NCBI GenBank assembly: GCA_020746105.1
Contig: CM036622.1
Coordinates: 38,107,477 to 38,171,476 of the forward strand
Reading direction: 5' to 3'
Source of the DNA: Trogon surrucura
Lineage: Eukaryota > Chordata > Aves > Trogoniformes > Trogonidae
DNA: 64,000 nt
In this document: positions 28,301 through 43,300 of the stretch, piece by piece
Position numbering within the stretch: the stretch's first letter is position 1
Layout of the letters: every line of letters begins with the position of its first letter
Program-made: the position numbers and the translations under genes
Notes under the pieces: generated by a model
The model's input: only the letters and a program-made list of their open reading frames with translations
What the model was told of the DNA's origin: nothing
Databases searched by the model: none

Positions 28301-31300
28301 CGCTGCGGGTGGCTCACGCTGGAGCAGTTTTCCCCGAAGGACTGCGCCTCAGACTCACGAGGGGTGGGCTGCCCCTTGCGAGGTGTCTCACGTTGGGCAG
28401 TTTGTGATGAATTGCCCTTCGTGGGATGACTCATGTCAGAGAAGAGAGCATGAAGCTTGTCTCCCGTGAGAGGGACCCCACAATGGCCCTGGGGAAGAGT
28501 GAAGAGTCCTCCCCCGGAGTGAAGAAGCGGTGAAACCAACATCGGATGAACTGACCGCAGCCCCCATTCCCTGTCCCCCTGCGCCGCTCGGGGGGAGGAG
28601 GTGGAGAAACCGGGATTGATGTTGAGCCCGGGAAGAAGGGAAGGATGGAGGGAAGGTGTTTTGCTTTTAAGATCAGGTTCTTTTTTTTCATTTCTCACTA
28701 CTCTTCTCTGATTTGTTCTTTCAATAAATACAGCTAATTTCCCCAAAATCGAGTCTGCCCGGGACAGTAAATGGAAGTGATCTCCCTTTCCTTATTTCAA
28801 ACCTTGAGCCCTTCGATGTATTTTCTCCCCCTGTCTAGCGAAGAAGGGGGGGTGAGAGAGCGGCTGTGTGCGCACCTGGCTGCCGGCCAGGGTCAAACCA
28901 CGACAAGGACAGCTAATAAGCCCATCTTCTAAACCTTCTCTGGACACCGAATACCAGAGCCGCTACACCTCCAGCCTAAGCACGATGACTATACATCCAG
29001 GTGAGCAAAGGCAGAAGCACATACACATTACTTTTACAGACTTTCAGACACTAATCTCACTTCTCTTCCATCTTTGCATAAACCAGCCCCCTAGGACAAG
29101 AACCTTTAGAGGGCAGCTCTCTGTAACTAAGGTCTAAATGAAATCATCTTCTTTCTCATCCCACATAAGAAGTCATACCAGGGACATGCACCTAGTATTA
29201 CTATTTTAGTGGTAGCAACTATTCAAATACAGAAAGGCATTCTCCACTGCTACTAATACAGACTTGTCACTGTTTTTAAAATTGTTCTTGATAACAAACA
29301 GGACTAAAGAAAGCAGGTCCTTTTTCATTAATAAAAAGAGTAAGTTGCCCCGACAGCCTTCCCTTCTGTAAGCAAGGAACAGGGAAAGAAAAAGCATTCT
29401 GCCTATCAGTAACAGGCAGAATAGTATCTATCCTTAGGCACGGAAAATGAACCAGCTGAAAATTCCTGCCCAGCACTATTCGGCCCTGCAGAAGTTCAAA
29501 CACTGAGCTTGTGGCACAGAAACTGTGCCACACCTGCCTTCCAAATTTTATTTTGCTTTCGAAAAAATTTTTAGTGTACCCTCCCTTTTTCCACTCCCAC
29601 CCCTTGATCCTTCTGTACCAAATTTCTCCCCAAAACAACCTATGCCCTCAATTCAAGCTCCCTTTTCCCCCAGAGGGCTGTGTTCACGTCCTGTGCTTAC
29701 ACACACACACTGCAGAAGACAGGAGGGTTTCTGGGCTACCCCTCGGCAAACTACTAGGGCAGAACAGTTTCCACTGACTCCAAGGACCTCTGAAGCAGAA
29801 TTCATTTTGACTCAGAGCTAAGGCTGGGCTGTAAATCCTGTGCCTGGAATACTATAAGAAGGAAGAGCATTCAGTCTACAAGATACTGGGCCACGTGGCA
29901 CATGAAGGTGGCAATTGCACTTCCAGAACTAAATGTCTGCTGGTCTTAATCCCAAGTGGACTTCTGCACTACATTTTTCTCCATTATTCAAGACCAATAT
30001 TTGAACCATAGTAACACACAATCACTGAACGTTCGGGGTTGGAAGGGACCTCTAGAGATCATCTAGTTCGACACTCCTGTCAGAGCAGGATCCCCTTGGG
30101 CAGCCACACAGGAACACATCCAAATGGGTTTTGAAAGCCTCCAGAGGAGGAGACTCCACAACCTCTCTGGGCAGCCTGTGCCTGTGCTCTGTCACCCTCA
30201 CAGTAAAGAAGTTTCTCCTCATGTTGAGGTGGAACTTCCTATGTTGTACATTCACTTGTCGCTGCTTTAATACATGAAAAGAACCCAAATTCTTCCTCCC
30301 TCAATACACTGCAACATTTCTATATGCCATTCCCAAAATATGGATTTCACACCCAAAATACACAGAATCCTGATCATGAGTTATTTTTTGCTTGGAAAAG
30401 CAATTCCAGGTTCAAACAGATGTTAAGGCAGGCTAGGGATCCGAAGTGACCAAATAAATACTGCAGGAGACAGATCATCATGAAAACATTTATTGGCATT
30501 CCAACAGTTCAAGATGTAAGGCAATCACCAGCACTTTACAGAAGTATCTAAAGCAGGATACAAGCCAAAATCATTCGGTGCTTAAAAATAAAAAAAAAAT
30601 CCTCAATTTAAGGTGTTGAGGAGTTTGAATTTATAAAATACAAACATTCCGTCTATGAGAAGCCTATAGAGTTAAAGCTTACTCCTACCAGTGCTTTCCT
30701 AAGTATACTCTTAAGAAGGTCCTGTGCTTCACATTTATTTTCTTAATAATTCAAGAAGGCCCTCTGCAACTGTAGTTACTATAAGGTATGACCAACTCTA
30801 CTGGAATATGGTATCTGAACACTTGACAGGAATGCCTCTGGTTCAAATTCAGTCAATACCAGATCTTTGAGTTAAATGCACAGGACATTTAAAGATTTGC
30901 TGCTTCTTTAACAGGTTTAACAGAAATTAAAGTTTCTTTAATCCCAAATCTGGTACTTTGGAATTGAAGTCCTAAGTTACCATGGAAAAATTAGCATTTA
31001 GGTTCCTTTTTTTTTTTCCAGGGAAGAACAGGAAATAGAGTCTGGCTTTTTACATAGCAACCATCTGCTAGGGATGTAAAATTCAATGTTTGACTTCAGT
31101 ATTAGATATCAGTATACGCAGAATAAGTCTTTAATCGCTTTTCAAGTACCTGATTATCCAGGACACGAACTAAACACTCTGAGGCCACAACTGCCAAGTT
31201 GTCATCATGAACGCTTTCAAAAAGAAACTTTAATACCAAAAAATAAGATGTCCTAGGTTCAGTTGTGACAGCCTTTGACAGTACCTCTATTACAGCAAAC

Positions 31301-34300
31301 TTTTGCATTAAGATACGCACCCAAGATTCAGGTGTTTGAGCTTCTGAAGGCTGCTAATCTGTGTGGGCAGCTCCTCAATCTGGTTGTTGAAAAAGTTGAG
31401 CACTTCTATGTTTCTCAGGTCTGCGATGTTTGCCGGCACAGCTGTGGGAGAGTTTTCACAGTGAGAAACTGCAATTAGACCGAGCTACCTAGAGATGCTC
31501 CACCAGCACCCATCTTCTGCTCTGTTTTTACAGTGGCTGGTGTAGAAACAGCATCTAATAACTACTGCAATAAAGTCAAAGTTTGTATCACAAAAGCCTC
31601 CTATCTGGAATCTCTTCTTACTGAGAGTAGCCACTTTGTACTCTTCAGAGAATTACTACCAGTACTGTAAGATATTTTGACTAACTAATACCACTGCAGA
31701 GAGAGAGACAATGACAACAAATACTCTCATGGACTAACAAAGAGAAACAGCCCATACTCTGAGATCGTGTAGCACACACAAGTCTCAAAAGAGCAGAGCC
31801 TCAGAGACTTGGATCGTTTCATTACTTTGAGTTGAAAGAAAGAACAATACAAGACAGCCGTTTTATTAATGGCCTTTAACAGCAAACACAAAACAAATAA
31901 AACAATCATTTTCAGTGATGGTCCATTCTGCTTACCACTTAATCTACTGTTCAAGTTCTTGTCCATTTAATATACAACAAAAGTTTACAAAATATTAAGC
32001 TCAGCCCTTAAAAGCGAACTGTTCAGCCAAGCCCATTTTCAGTTATCTCCCATGAGCGAATAACTAACTGATCAATACACATACATGGCTACATTGGTTT
32101 ACCAGCAAATCAATATTGGTCATTATCTAGAAACATGAAAAAATAAGACAGAAGCACAACATGAATATGCCTGTGCAGATGAGGTTAAAAATCTATGCAG
32201 ATGTACATCCTTCCCCCTTAAACCTAATGACATTAAGCAGACAGCTGAGGTCTACAAAAAAAAAAGAGGTTGGCAAGTCACCTGCACTGGAGCTTGCACC
32301 TGTGCTCAGTATTCACCTTGGTTCAGTCTCAAATTTGACTCCATCAGGAACCCACAGAGCGCACATCTAAATAATTAGAAGTTTTTATGAGGCCATGATT
32401 TTCTTTTATTTGTTGGCACAAGGCAATCCCAGTCTTAAAATGGAGTCAATAACGTTTACAAAGAAGAACATCACGATACGTCATATTTACTAGATTATAA
32501 GCCTAATTACATTGTGAACAATAACACGACAAACACACCAATTACACAGCATAAATATTACTGTTGAGGGTCGTATTCATTGCAGGAGACTTTTAGCAGA
32601 CCTTTTTTTATAAGGTCATTAAAGTAAATCCGAACATTTAAAAGTCCTCCCTTTGTGGTATTTTCCAACCGGTTCATGCGTATCTGTCACTCAGTGATGG
32701 CAAGAGTTATGCGCCCTCAGAAAGCAAAGCGTAACATAATACTACTGTTTGAAATTATTCCCTAACAGAAGTTAACTGAGGATTTTAATTGACATAATTC
32801 AGCTTTTTCCAGCCTCAATATTTCACCAGAACAGTAATTACCAGTATTAAAATGTTTCACTTTAGAAATTAGACTTTATAATTTGCCTTTGATGAGAGGC
32901 AATGGACTGGCAAACATTTCTGCTCCTCTCAAATAGATACTGTATTTCTGCAAGACCAGGGATAAGGAGTACCAGTAAACACAGGTTTTAGTTCAGTCAA
33001 AGCCTAAACAATGCTGAGACCAAATGCAACTCTCCTGAAGTTGTACTGGTTGATGTATTTAGTAAAAAAAAAATTGTTCTGAAGGTTTTGCCCTTTGGAC
33101 AGTATAAGAGATTACACTCTCCCAGAAAAAAAATGGTGCAACTTAACATCACAAGTTATGCTAAATATAATGCAGAGGGAATGTTGTTTCAGTGTTCCCA
33201 CAAGAGCCTGACATTCAGGAGGACAAACTTACCAAATCTACAGTCAGCTTGGCTGCCAACATATCAGTTCTGTATTTCAATTATTCAGGCTGAAAACCAT
33301 CATGAGATGATCAAGAAATTAAGAAGTTGTTATCCAAACCCAACTACAAAAGTACATTTTACACGAAGGACAATACTGTCATTACAAAGACAAGAAGCCC
33401 CCAGAACTTTTTTGATCTTCCTGCGAGGCCAGACTACAGAAAATGTCAAAAGACTACAGAGACCATTTGTTAGTGCTACCTCATGCAAGGAACCCAACAA
33501 TACATTATACACATTTGTGTTGAACTGGTGTTGGTTAACACTGATTCACTGACATTTAGTGAGTCCTGTTGACAGTGGATTCAGTTACCTAACGACCCCC
33601 TGCATCATGGAGCAGCAGCAAAGCAGCTCTGCATCTGTGAACAGATCTCAAGACAGGAACAACTACTCTCCAAGCAGCCTGACAGAGGCCAAACAGTAAG
33701 TGACATCAAAGCAAAAAGCTGGACCCAGTTACTGAGCTATCTTGAAGTAGGGGCACTGGTTTAGTGGATGTGTCCTTTCAAATACCTGTCCAAACCAGCT
33801 TGTTTCCCCTTCTTGATAATAAATGAATTCTTAAACTCATTTCTCACTTACGACTTCATCTAGGACAGTGTGGAGAGAGGAAGAATCATTTCAAGAAAGA
33901 AGGTGACAGTCAATTTAAAACAAAACAAGGAAAAAAAAGAACCCCAAATGCCAAGAAGAAAGCAACCCACCCAAAACGAAAAAAAAACAAACCCAAAAAC
34001 CAAACCCATGAAACTGGTCAGGAAAAGATGACACCTATATATCAAGACTGGAAGAAAATGGCTTCCAGAGATTTGTCCATGAAGATTATAATCACACTGA
34101 AGATCACAGCATCAAAGAGAACCCTAGTTTCAATGGGTAATCACACACTTCAAGAGTCTCAAATTCTTTCCGCTCATCCCACTTGTAAACACATGGCAAC
34201 AACTGAACTTTCATTGGCTAGTTTATCAGAGTTTTTTAGTTTGGTGTTCTTTTGTCAGGGACCAAGCATGAGTAAGAGTCCCTGGTGAACCACAGGAGCT

Positions 34301-37300
34301 GTGTCCCTGCATGCTGTCCGCTAAGTTTCTGATATATCTGTGTAATTCCCACAGTGTACTTCATGTTATGAATCACACTTACAATACTTTATATCATTAT
34401 TTTCTTCAAGTCATACTGAAAGCTGCATGGGTAAGCAAACTAAGATGAGGAAAAGAAGAAAAGAGACAAAATTTAGCAAAGGACTTAGATTAAATACTTT
34501 GTGCCACACCCCATTAAATCAAAATGAAAAGCCAATCCACAATCACATTTTTTAGTTTGAATGGATGGGCTGGAGGTTATTTTGTGAGAAGAAAGAAGAG
34601 TAGGTCAAGACCAGTCTTGTGGTAAAAGAGAGAGAACTTTTTCCTGTAACAGTTTATTTTGTGGCTCAACAATTCAAATTCATTTGTAGTATGAATGCTC
34701 TCCTGGAATCAAAGAAAAATAGAAGACTGCAATTAACTCCTGTACTGGTCTTGCAGCTAAACTGCAGAGGTTCAGTACCTTCAGGTCTAAAAAACAGCAG
34801 TGGTGAAGCCAGGTTGACTGGGCATAAGATGTTCTCAGCTCTGACCTAAACACAGCTAAGTGCGTCCCAAGCACCATCCCACTGTTCTGTTGCAAACTTC
34901 TTCCCAGATACATAGCAGACTGGCAAATACCAAGAAATTCATGTTCTGGCAATACCAAATTCCACTCGAGTCACCTTCTCAGGATGAGCTGTGAGTGTGA
35001 ACTGTCAGTATCCTGGTTCCATTCACCCACATATTTACAGTACAAACCACAGTGTCTTAACAACTCTTCTAAGACCATCTGCTGCCCAGTGTCATTAACA
35101 ACTAAACTCCTCCTCAGCAAATGCTAGTAAAATTTGGCAGCCCAATCCCTCTGCATTCTCCTGTGAAGCTTCAGTCACATCATTAAGCCCCATTCATATC
35201 AAGTCTCACTTCACAGGACCAGGCACAGCTTCCTTCCCCTTGTTCAATACTGAAGATACCATACAGTGATTTGCTATGACAGCTATGGACTTCACTTTGA
35301 TCCCAAGAGCTTGGTTGAGAGTGAAAGGGAGGGTCTATAGGCTGCAAACCAGCGAATAAGAGGACTTTGTTCATGCTCCTGGAAATAAAGATTGGCAACT
35401 GGTTATACTTCAAAGCATTTAAAAACAAATATGCTCTTTTTTTTTTTTTCCCCTGAAGTTAGTGGCAATTCTGTAGGCACTAAATTCTAGTCCCAGAGCA
35501 GCCTTTCACCCAAGGCAAGTTATTATGTTTTATTCCTACCTAAGGAGCAGCAGTTCAAAAGTTCTGACATGATTTCCAAAACTTACATAAGAAGGATTAA
35601 ATGCTACTATCCGATGCTTATGTAGCTCCAGACCCAAGTACCCTGCATCTTGACCTTAGTTCTCTCTTCACCTCAAGAACCAGAGGCCAACACTACACAT
35701 CTATCTTTACTAGAGGTCTGATGCTGCCCTCTGTTGAACAGATACGGGGTGAGACAGACCTTTTATCCGAGATGGTTATCATGTAGAGCAACATGCTAAG
35801 AACATTTAAAATTCGTTAAAGCAGCTTGGTGTTAAGTGTCTCCGATGTAACCCTGTCTCAGAAAGCAAGGAGTCAAGCGGTTCTCATACCACTACCTAGA
35901 ACTGACATCAAGATCCAGCTCCTGTTATAGACCCAACCTCTGACAAATGAGAAAGAACACAGAAAATGGAAGAGGAGAAAAGAAGGCGCATTCTTCCTCC
36001 TCCAGTTCCATTCTACCACTCTTTAGTCATTCATCATTTAGTCATTCAATACAATTCCTCATGTGGTGCCAAGACCCTTCATACAGCTGAAAATGCACAG
36101 GCTTCAGAAAGTCTCTATTCCTGCAGATCTCCAGAATTATTTCTCTTAAAGCTTCCGTGCGGCACTGGAAAACAACTTTAAAAGTAAACAAACTCAGTTA
36201 TTTGCAAGATTAAGTCTTCATTTGGTTTTGATCTAAAAGATGAAATCTAGTTGGGTTTTTTTTCTGTATTTAGTAGGGACCAACATTAAATCAAATGTTT
36301 CTCAAGACCCTCTTAATAAAAGAGAACTATACCAAAATTTCCTTTACAATTTAAAACATAAACCAATTTAGATGAGGAAGCTCAGATGAAAAAAATGACA
36401 AGTCAACAAACTACCCAACTAGACAGGAGAAATGACGTAGTAAAAGCATAAGGCTCCACAAGAGGAACACATGGTATGTAAACTGAGCTAAACATTTCAG
36501 TTTATTAATACCTCAACAATGAATGTTCAAAATAAATATTGTCCCACTGCTGCTTTGAAAACAGTATCTGTAATACCTGCATATTCATAAAACTCTGTAT
36601 GAGTAAGCTTATGACCTCCTCAGTAAGTATGATTCAAAGGCTACAAAAAACTTGCCACTGAATTCAATAGGTTTTGAATCAGGTATCAAGTGAAGTAAGA
36701 ATTTGAATTATTTAGGATACTATTAGTTTCTTCGGCATTCACATATTTGGAAACTTTAAGCTGCAGAACCCCTGTTTTTTCAGAACGTTTCTTTAGCTAA
36801 TGAAGTAATTTCACAGTACCTAGGAACATGATGTTCAGTAGTACTCCAAACCTTTACAGGTTCTAAGGGAATATTTATCCAGAGGAGCTATTAAAATGGC
36901 ACTACTTGTCAGAGAACAGATTTATAAGACTATGCCAGCTTCTCATTAAACTGCTTCACTTAAAAGTTGGTCAAGAGTCAGACACATATAAGAGAACTCA
37001 GTACAGACCTTTGAGAGTGCTACAAGTCCACTGTAGATCCCAGGTAAGGTTTTCTTGCCAAGAACAAGCACCTACTTCTTAAGCCTAAAGTAAAACCTGT
37101 GGGCTACATAATATAATAAAACCAGTTCTGAAGACTGTTGCTAATCCAGTTAGCATCAGCAGGAACCTCTTCCTGACTAAGGATCCCTTAGACTAAAGTT
37201 CATAAAGACGTGAAACGTTACTCACATTTCACGGGGGAGGAAGAACTTAGAATATGAAACATATAATGCATTCTGTACATCCAATATAACTGTACTCATA

Positions 37301-40300
37301 GAGCTGGAGTCATGTTTAGATTAATTTGACAGGGTTCTGCTATACTGAGAGAGAAGCAATCAGCTTCACCAAAATGAAAGAGGAATTAGCAGAGGGAGAA
37401 CAAAACGCTTTCAGTTTTAAATATTCATGGGCATGCTGATATCATACTTGGCAGTTAACTGGAGAGAATCCTGGTCCCAAGTGAAGCATATGGTACTTAA
37501 TTTACACATTATGTAGTTCATGTTTCCCCCTTTTGCCCTGCCTCCACCCTCTTCCAAAGATGGATACTAACCTTCCTCACACTGAAAACACTAAAAACAA
37601 ACTTGTCTCCTTAATCTTCAGCTCTTTCCAGAAATCAGCAGAGAGTTCTTTTCTGCAACTATCCACAGAAGCACCGCAGTTATGAAAATGTTCTTACAAA
37701 CATCTTAAATTATACCATAGCTCACTGATGTGCTACTGGGCTAAAAAAGCCATTTACCAATAAATGGTTTTAATTCAGAATCTAAGGAGAGGTGCAGTGA
37801 GCACAAGAAAGGCTGTGAAGAAACTGGGAATCAAGTGACATCTAGTGAAGACAAAGGACAAACCTGTTCTCTGAGAAGAAAGCTTTAACATGCACTTCAG
37901 AGTTTGGAGAAATAAATACTAGAAGCCAGAGGCTGAAATTAGGAAGGGATTACTAGGCCAAAAATACATCTCCTAATAGCAAAGAACTGAAACCACACCA
38001 AAATAGCTCACAAAAATCTGATGTTTGCTAGCTTTTTTTACAGCAGTAAGGAATAGCACTGTTCAGGTGAGGATAGGTACAAAAATCTGGATACAAACGT
38101 GACCCTTCACTTTCATAAATAATTTTGAAGGAAACTGAGTATTCGCCAAGCTTTCTGAATCAGCGTGACATGCAAGTACTGTAGCAGACCAGAGCATCTT
38201 CAGCTTCAATAACTGTTTTGTGAGGAGTGCACAGTTCAGCCAAGATGCTTTGCTAACTTACTTTTATGTCAGGAGAGGAAAAAAACCACACAAACGTGGT
38301 ACACCATGAAAAAAGTTGAACAATATAAGCTACACTGCCTTGTTACAGGTCAGATCATCTATGTGTGTTGATATTTTAACAGCATGAAATGGTTAAGAAA
38401 AGTAACTTCTGAAGGACTAAAGATCTTTGCCTGATAGTATTAAATTGAGATTTATTAGTAGGCTTTCACCAAACACAATCACAAATGGTCTCACTAAATC
38501 TCAGCAAGTCTCCTTCAGGTGTTTAAGCAGTTTAAGAATGATCTTTTCAGAGCTTCACACAACTGCAGAGTAGTCAGTTTTAGTTAAATCCAACCAGCCA
38601 AAGCTCAGCATGTTCACCTTCCCCTCCCCTCAATACTCTCCTTTCTTCAGTCCACTTAACATACTTTCTGCAGTTTACAAGAAGGACTAACCAAAGATGC
38701 CCTGAACACCAGGTCTTGAACAGACACTATAGGTCACCCCTTACAGGGCTTGGCAGTGCTCATTTACAAAACCCTGCTTTCACTGTATCTAACAAATAAT
38801 CCACAATCTCAGTTTTATGGGACAGTATTAGTAGTTTACACTGTTTATACCACTGAAATGTTTTTAAAAACTCCCATAGGGCTATTTTCCACTGCTACCT
38901 GGATCAACTGACTCTTCCCCCCATTGAGCACCACAGACACCGTCTGACACTGTCAGAGACACCAGCCCATTCTGTACACACACACACAGAGGAAGAAGCT
39001 GCAGTAAAGAAAGTAGTAAAAAAAATTCAGCAAGTGTTTACAAATGATATTCTTATTTCAGCCCTCAGCGCTGGGAATGAATTAAAGTCCCTCCTAGCTT
39101 GGACTCCCGACATCCAGCGCTTAAAGCCCTCTGAGTCCGTACAATGGAGTCCTCCCTAGGTCTCTATTTCACCTGATCCTGGGCTTCAGCTGACTATACA
39201 TTTCATTTCCAGGTACAGCAGATATTCCTCCTAGATGAAAGAAACCATGTTACCATAAATTGCTCATCCTCAGAAAAAGATCAGGAAATCATTCCTCCCT
39301 AAGGGTTACTTCACTCTACATTATTTTTGAAACAGGGCACTAATGGAAAGAGTAAGAGTTCAGCTGGATGAGTGGTCTGAAGGGAAATGTTGTGCTGTTA
39401 TTCACATTGAATAAAACACACCTGATTACCAGAAGAACAAAAGGAATATAGAAAATATAGTACAAAATCAGGTATACAAAACTAAACCCAGTTTCCCCTC
39501 AGTCTAGACCAAATCTACCTTCTCATCTCTGTCCTTCAATGTTAGCAACAAAAAAATTCCCCCTGGTTTGTTAAGACAGTCAATTCTTTAAGATACAAAA
39601 TTAAGCTCTTTAAAGAAGAAAGTGCTCTTGTGCAACATTTGTTAGCTTTGAAAACGCCAACTTCAAAACAGTCTATATTCAGCAAGAGGATTTCCAACTA
39701 TTTTACATTGCAACCTGTAGAAACATATAAAGAAATGTCATTTATATGGGGCTTCCACCAAAAAAAAACCAAAATAATATTTTAAGCCACTGGGAGATAA
39801 GTGAAGACACAAGAAATTTGTACTAAAACATGCCAGAAGACATTGAGACTTAGAAAAAAAATGAGTTAATATGTTTGCAGATGCCTTTTAATAAGAGAAC
39901 ACCAGCTTCTGAAGGACTATGTTAAAGATAAGTGATTTTTATCTAGTGTTGTATTTAGTACATATGCGTAGTTACAATGCAAAACTGACTTTGTTGCCGT
40001 ATGGCACAAACTTTGACAATTTAATTTATGCATAAATTGGAGGAGTTTCCGCGTGCACTCTTTATACCATTACAGCACAAAGCTCCTTCTTCATAGTTCT
40101 TTCTGTCAGTACAATAGTATGGAATGACTTATCGGAAGGAAGCAAAGGCAGAAGCAAAGTAGATTAAAAAAATACAAGAAGCAACAAAAAGCGAAAAGTA
40201 TACGAGCATCTAATTCCCTCCAGAAGTCAGCCAGTTTGCTATATAAATAACCTGATACCAGGCAAAATGCAAAGTGTCAGACAATACCAGTGGGAGCCAC

Positions 40301-43300
40301 CATAACACATTTCAGCAGCCTGGAGAAGACAGAGCAGCTAGACTGGGAAGGAATTCAGGACAGACAGATGCAGTGTCGCTAACCGCCTTTGGACTAGCTC
40401 CAGTACATCTAGCTACGCGCTACAGCCAGAAAGGTGACTTACAAAGGATAATATAAAAATTACACCAAGGGATTTTAGCAGAAAGTTAAATAAGATCAAG
40501 GACACAGTCAAGAGGGTTAACAGCAAAAAAGGAACAAACTTCTGTGCTGGTCATGCACAAAGAGCAAGACAATTTAGAAGGAGATGGTAGAGCAAAGCAG
40601 CAATAAGCTGTGTGAGTAGGAGAAAAAAAAAAAAAAAGAAAAGCAGTAAAGTCTTGAACTGCTCTGCTAGAAGGCAGTAAACGCACGCAGATGGTAAAGT
40701 GTGACCACATGGCTGTCAAAACAACATGATCAATGAGACACAGCTATTCTGACAGGATCAGAAAGTGAATTCAAACAAAATTCAGGTGTGGAAATGGGAA
40801 CCAGCAGCAAAACAAAACAAAACAAAAACAACCATCACTAATGGAGTACCTCACAAAAAGCAAAAGGCTAAAGATTAGTAAATGATTACACTCAAGAATC
40901 AAAGAAACAGCAGTGGAAAAAGCAGAGGACAGTATAGGACAGCAGCTCAGGAGAAAGGAAGAGAAGGACTGAGAACATGACATTCAATAATACAGGACAG
41001 GTTTGATGGGGAAAAAAAAAAAAAGTTGTTCCTGATTTCTCATCATTCAGATATTTGATAATAGTAGGCAAGGAATCAGAGCATATGAATAAAAAGATAG
41101 AAAAATAGTCAATAAGCTATGAATAGCAGACAACTTTTGAGAATTGCTTAAAGGCAGCACAAGAATATGGTGAAGTTGGCAAGCACAGGATCACCCGACC
41201 TTAAAACGGAGACCGAGTAGAACAGCAAAAACTAAGCTGCTGTCGACCCCCACCTCCCAGGCAGGCTGAGCTGCCACCACGAGCATTACCTTCCTCCCGC
41301 GAAAGATACTGCCAAAGATATTTAAACAGTGACCTCTAACGGACAAATCATATAATACGGGTGTTTCAACTGACAGCAGAAATGCTCGTGAACTCCAGGT
41401 AGGACAAGAAGAGCTTAGAATCCCTGAATATTGTAATCTCCAAACGATTACAACATCAATTAATCATCTCAGGTAGGTAAGTCAACCAACTGTTACAGTA
41501 GGTACAAGTAATCAAAAACTTACAGCATATCCCAAAAATAAGTGAAAATAAAAGACATGTCAAGCTGGCAGTGTAATAGTTGCACAAATACTGATGACCA
41601 GCACCGTTGTCTAGGCTGAAGTGATCTTTAACACCCCAGACTGCTTTCCAGTCACTCTGCACTCCCGGGCTGGACTACAGTTAACCTCAGCTGCTGAGAG
41701 CTCTTCAAGCACACTTACTACTCATGATGTAGTACAGGGATTTTAATTGTCAAAATGTCCTTACTTGGTGTGCAGATGAAGTGTGACTATACAAGGATGT
41801 GAAAATTTTATATAAGCTTTAAGTAGCTGGATAATACCCTGAGTCAGCCTAGCTATCTGAAGTCTAGAAGTTTCAGCACCTCTTCATACCTAATGGCAAA
41901 ATAAAACATCAAAGCTGCTCTGCAACTAAAAAGAAAAGGTAAAGCATAAGCCACAATACATATGCTTAGTTTCCTTTAAAAATGGGAGTTTCTCTATTGC
42001 TAATTCCACTCCAATTATTGCTCACTTACAAATCTAGTGGCATAAGGGTACCAAGAGGCACAGCCTAATCTACCCTGCTGACTTCAGTCTGAGCCTGCAA
42101 AGGTACTTTTTTGCAGTCAGAAGCAGACATTTGGTGTTCTAGTGCAACTGATTTATAAGAAAAAGTTAAGCCCTCCAGACTGTGCTCGGTAACACACCTT
42201 TCCTCTCCCTGACCTGGGCTCCCCAGACATCCAGTATTTTGCAGTTCCCAACCTGACCCCAGAACCATTACAGAACCACAAACCCCAACTGAAGAGGTCT
42301 GAACAATGTAGGACCAAGTTTGATTTCAAGAACTTCCAAGACAAATTCCTTAACACGAAAGTTCAGAAGTCTCATGACAGTCCAAACTGTTGAAAACCAA
42401 GCACGGCAAAACACACAACTGGCACATCCATAGAGCAGTGGCACAAAACAGGCACACCTACACCAACACCCTCAGTTCACTCTCACCCCGCACAGAGGCG
42501 TCAAAAAGCAAATGGTCAAGATTGCTGCCAACTTCAAGGCAAGTTACAATCCCGCTTAAACTTGGGTGAAGCAGTCCTAATCAGAAGGGCACAAAACAGT
42601 AGAATGGATACCCATAAGAATTATTACTCTTGCACAAAAGATGTGGACACGGTATTTGTGACAGATCAAACCAATCAAGCATGGTTTCTACAGAAATATG
42701 TCCTGTGGCTGCAACTCCCACCAGCCCCCTCCAGCACAGCCACCCTCATTCTCTACCCACAGTCATGTCTGTTGGATCCCACTGGCTACCATCAAGTGAC
42801 ACAGAACAAAGAGAATTTTGTCACATCCACCCAAATCAATCCACCACACTGAAGAGCAAATTTTTATCATTCAGCCACTCATTCCTATAAGTTTGAGGAA
42901 CATGTCGGGACTTCCATTTATTTTGATGCCAGCCAATGGGTTTAGAAGACACCTGTGTCAGAATGAGATAACCTACACAGGCTAATAACATAAGCACGAC
43001 TGTCTTCAATTTTGCCTCTCAGCTGCATACTGGACAGAAAGGTTTAAATCACTAAATGATGGCATGAAAAAGTCACAGTACAATACATGGAGACACAGGC
43101 CCATATGTCTACACTGAGGTATGAAAACACACACTACTTCCTCCCTCTGCTTTTAACTGGATTGTCACAGGAGACCCCGAAGTGGAATCATCCCAGGTTT
43201 GTCACACAGCAGCTGGTTCAACAAGACTGCAGGATCACAGCTATTTAGCTTCCCCTAGAGTTTTGCTTCCGATTTTGAAGCACAAAAAGTTCTCATGAAG

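Larger units (their letters stand above)
26392..31320 (-). other. RSU1 intron between coding exons 3 and 4
   Basis: A 4.9-kb intron dominated by the solo LTR at 27747-28905, with a CR1 copy at 30019-30263. The rest is unannotated AT-rich sequence. Confidence 0.85.

Noticed and set aside
27820..28746. 308-residue minus-strand open frame
   Set aside because: It lies wholly inside the solo LTR, on the antisense strand. LTRs of this type do not encode such a protein; it results from high GC content.
33890..34010. A-rich AAAACCAAACCC-type stretch taken at first for a retroelement tail
   Set aside because: No element body or target-site duplication could be seen. Similar A-rich low-complexity patches occur at about 50.1 and 52.0 kb and appear to be ordinary intron composition.
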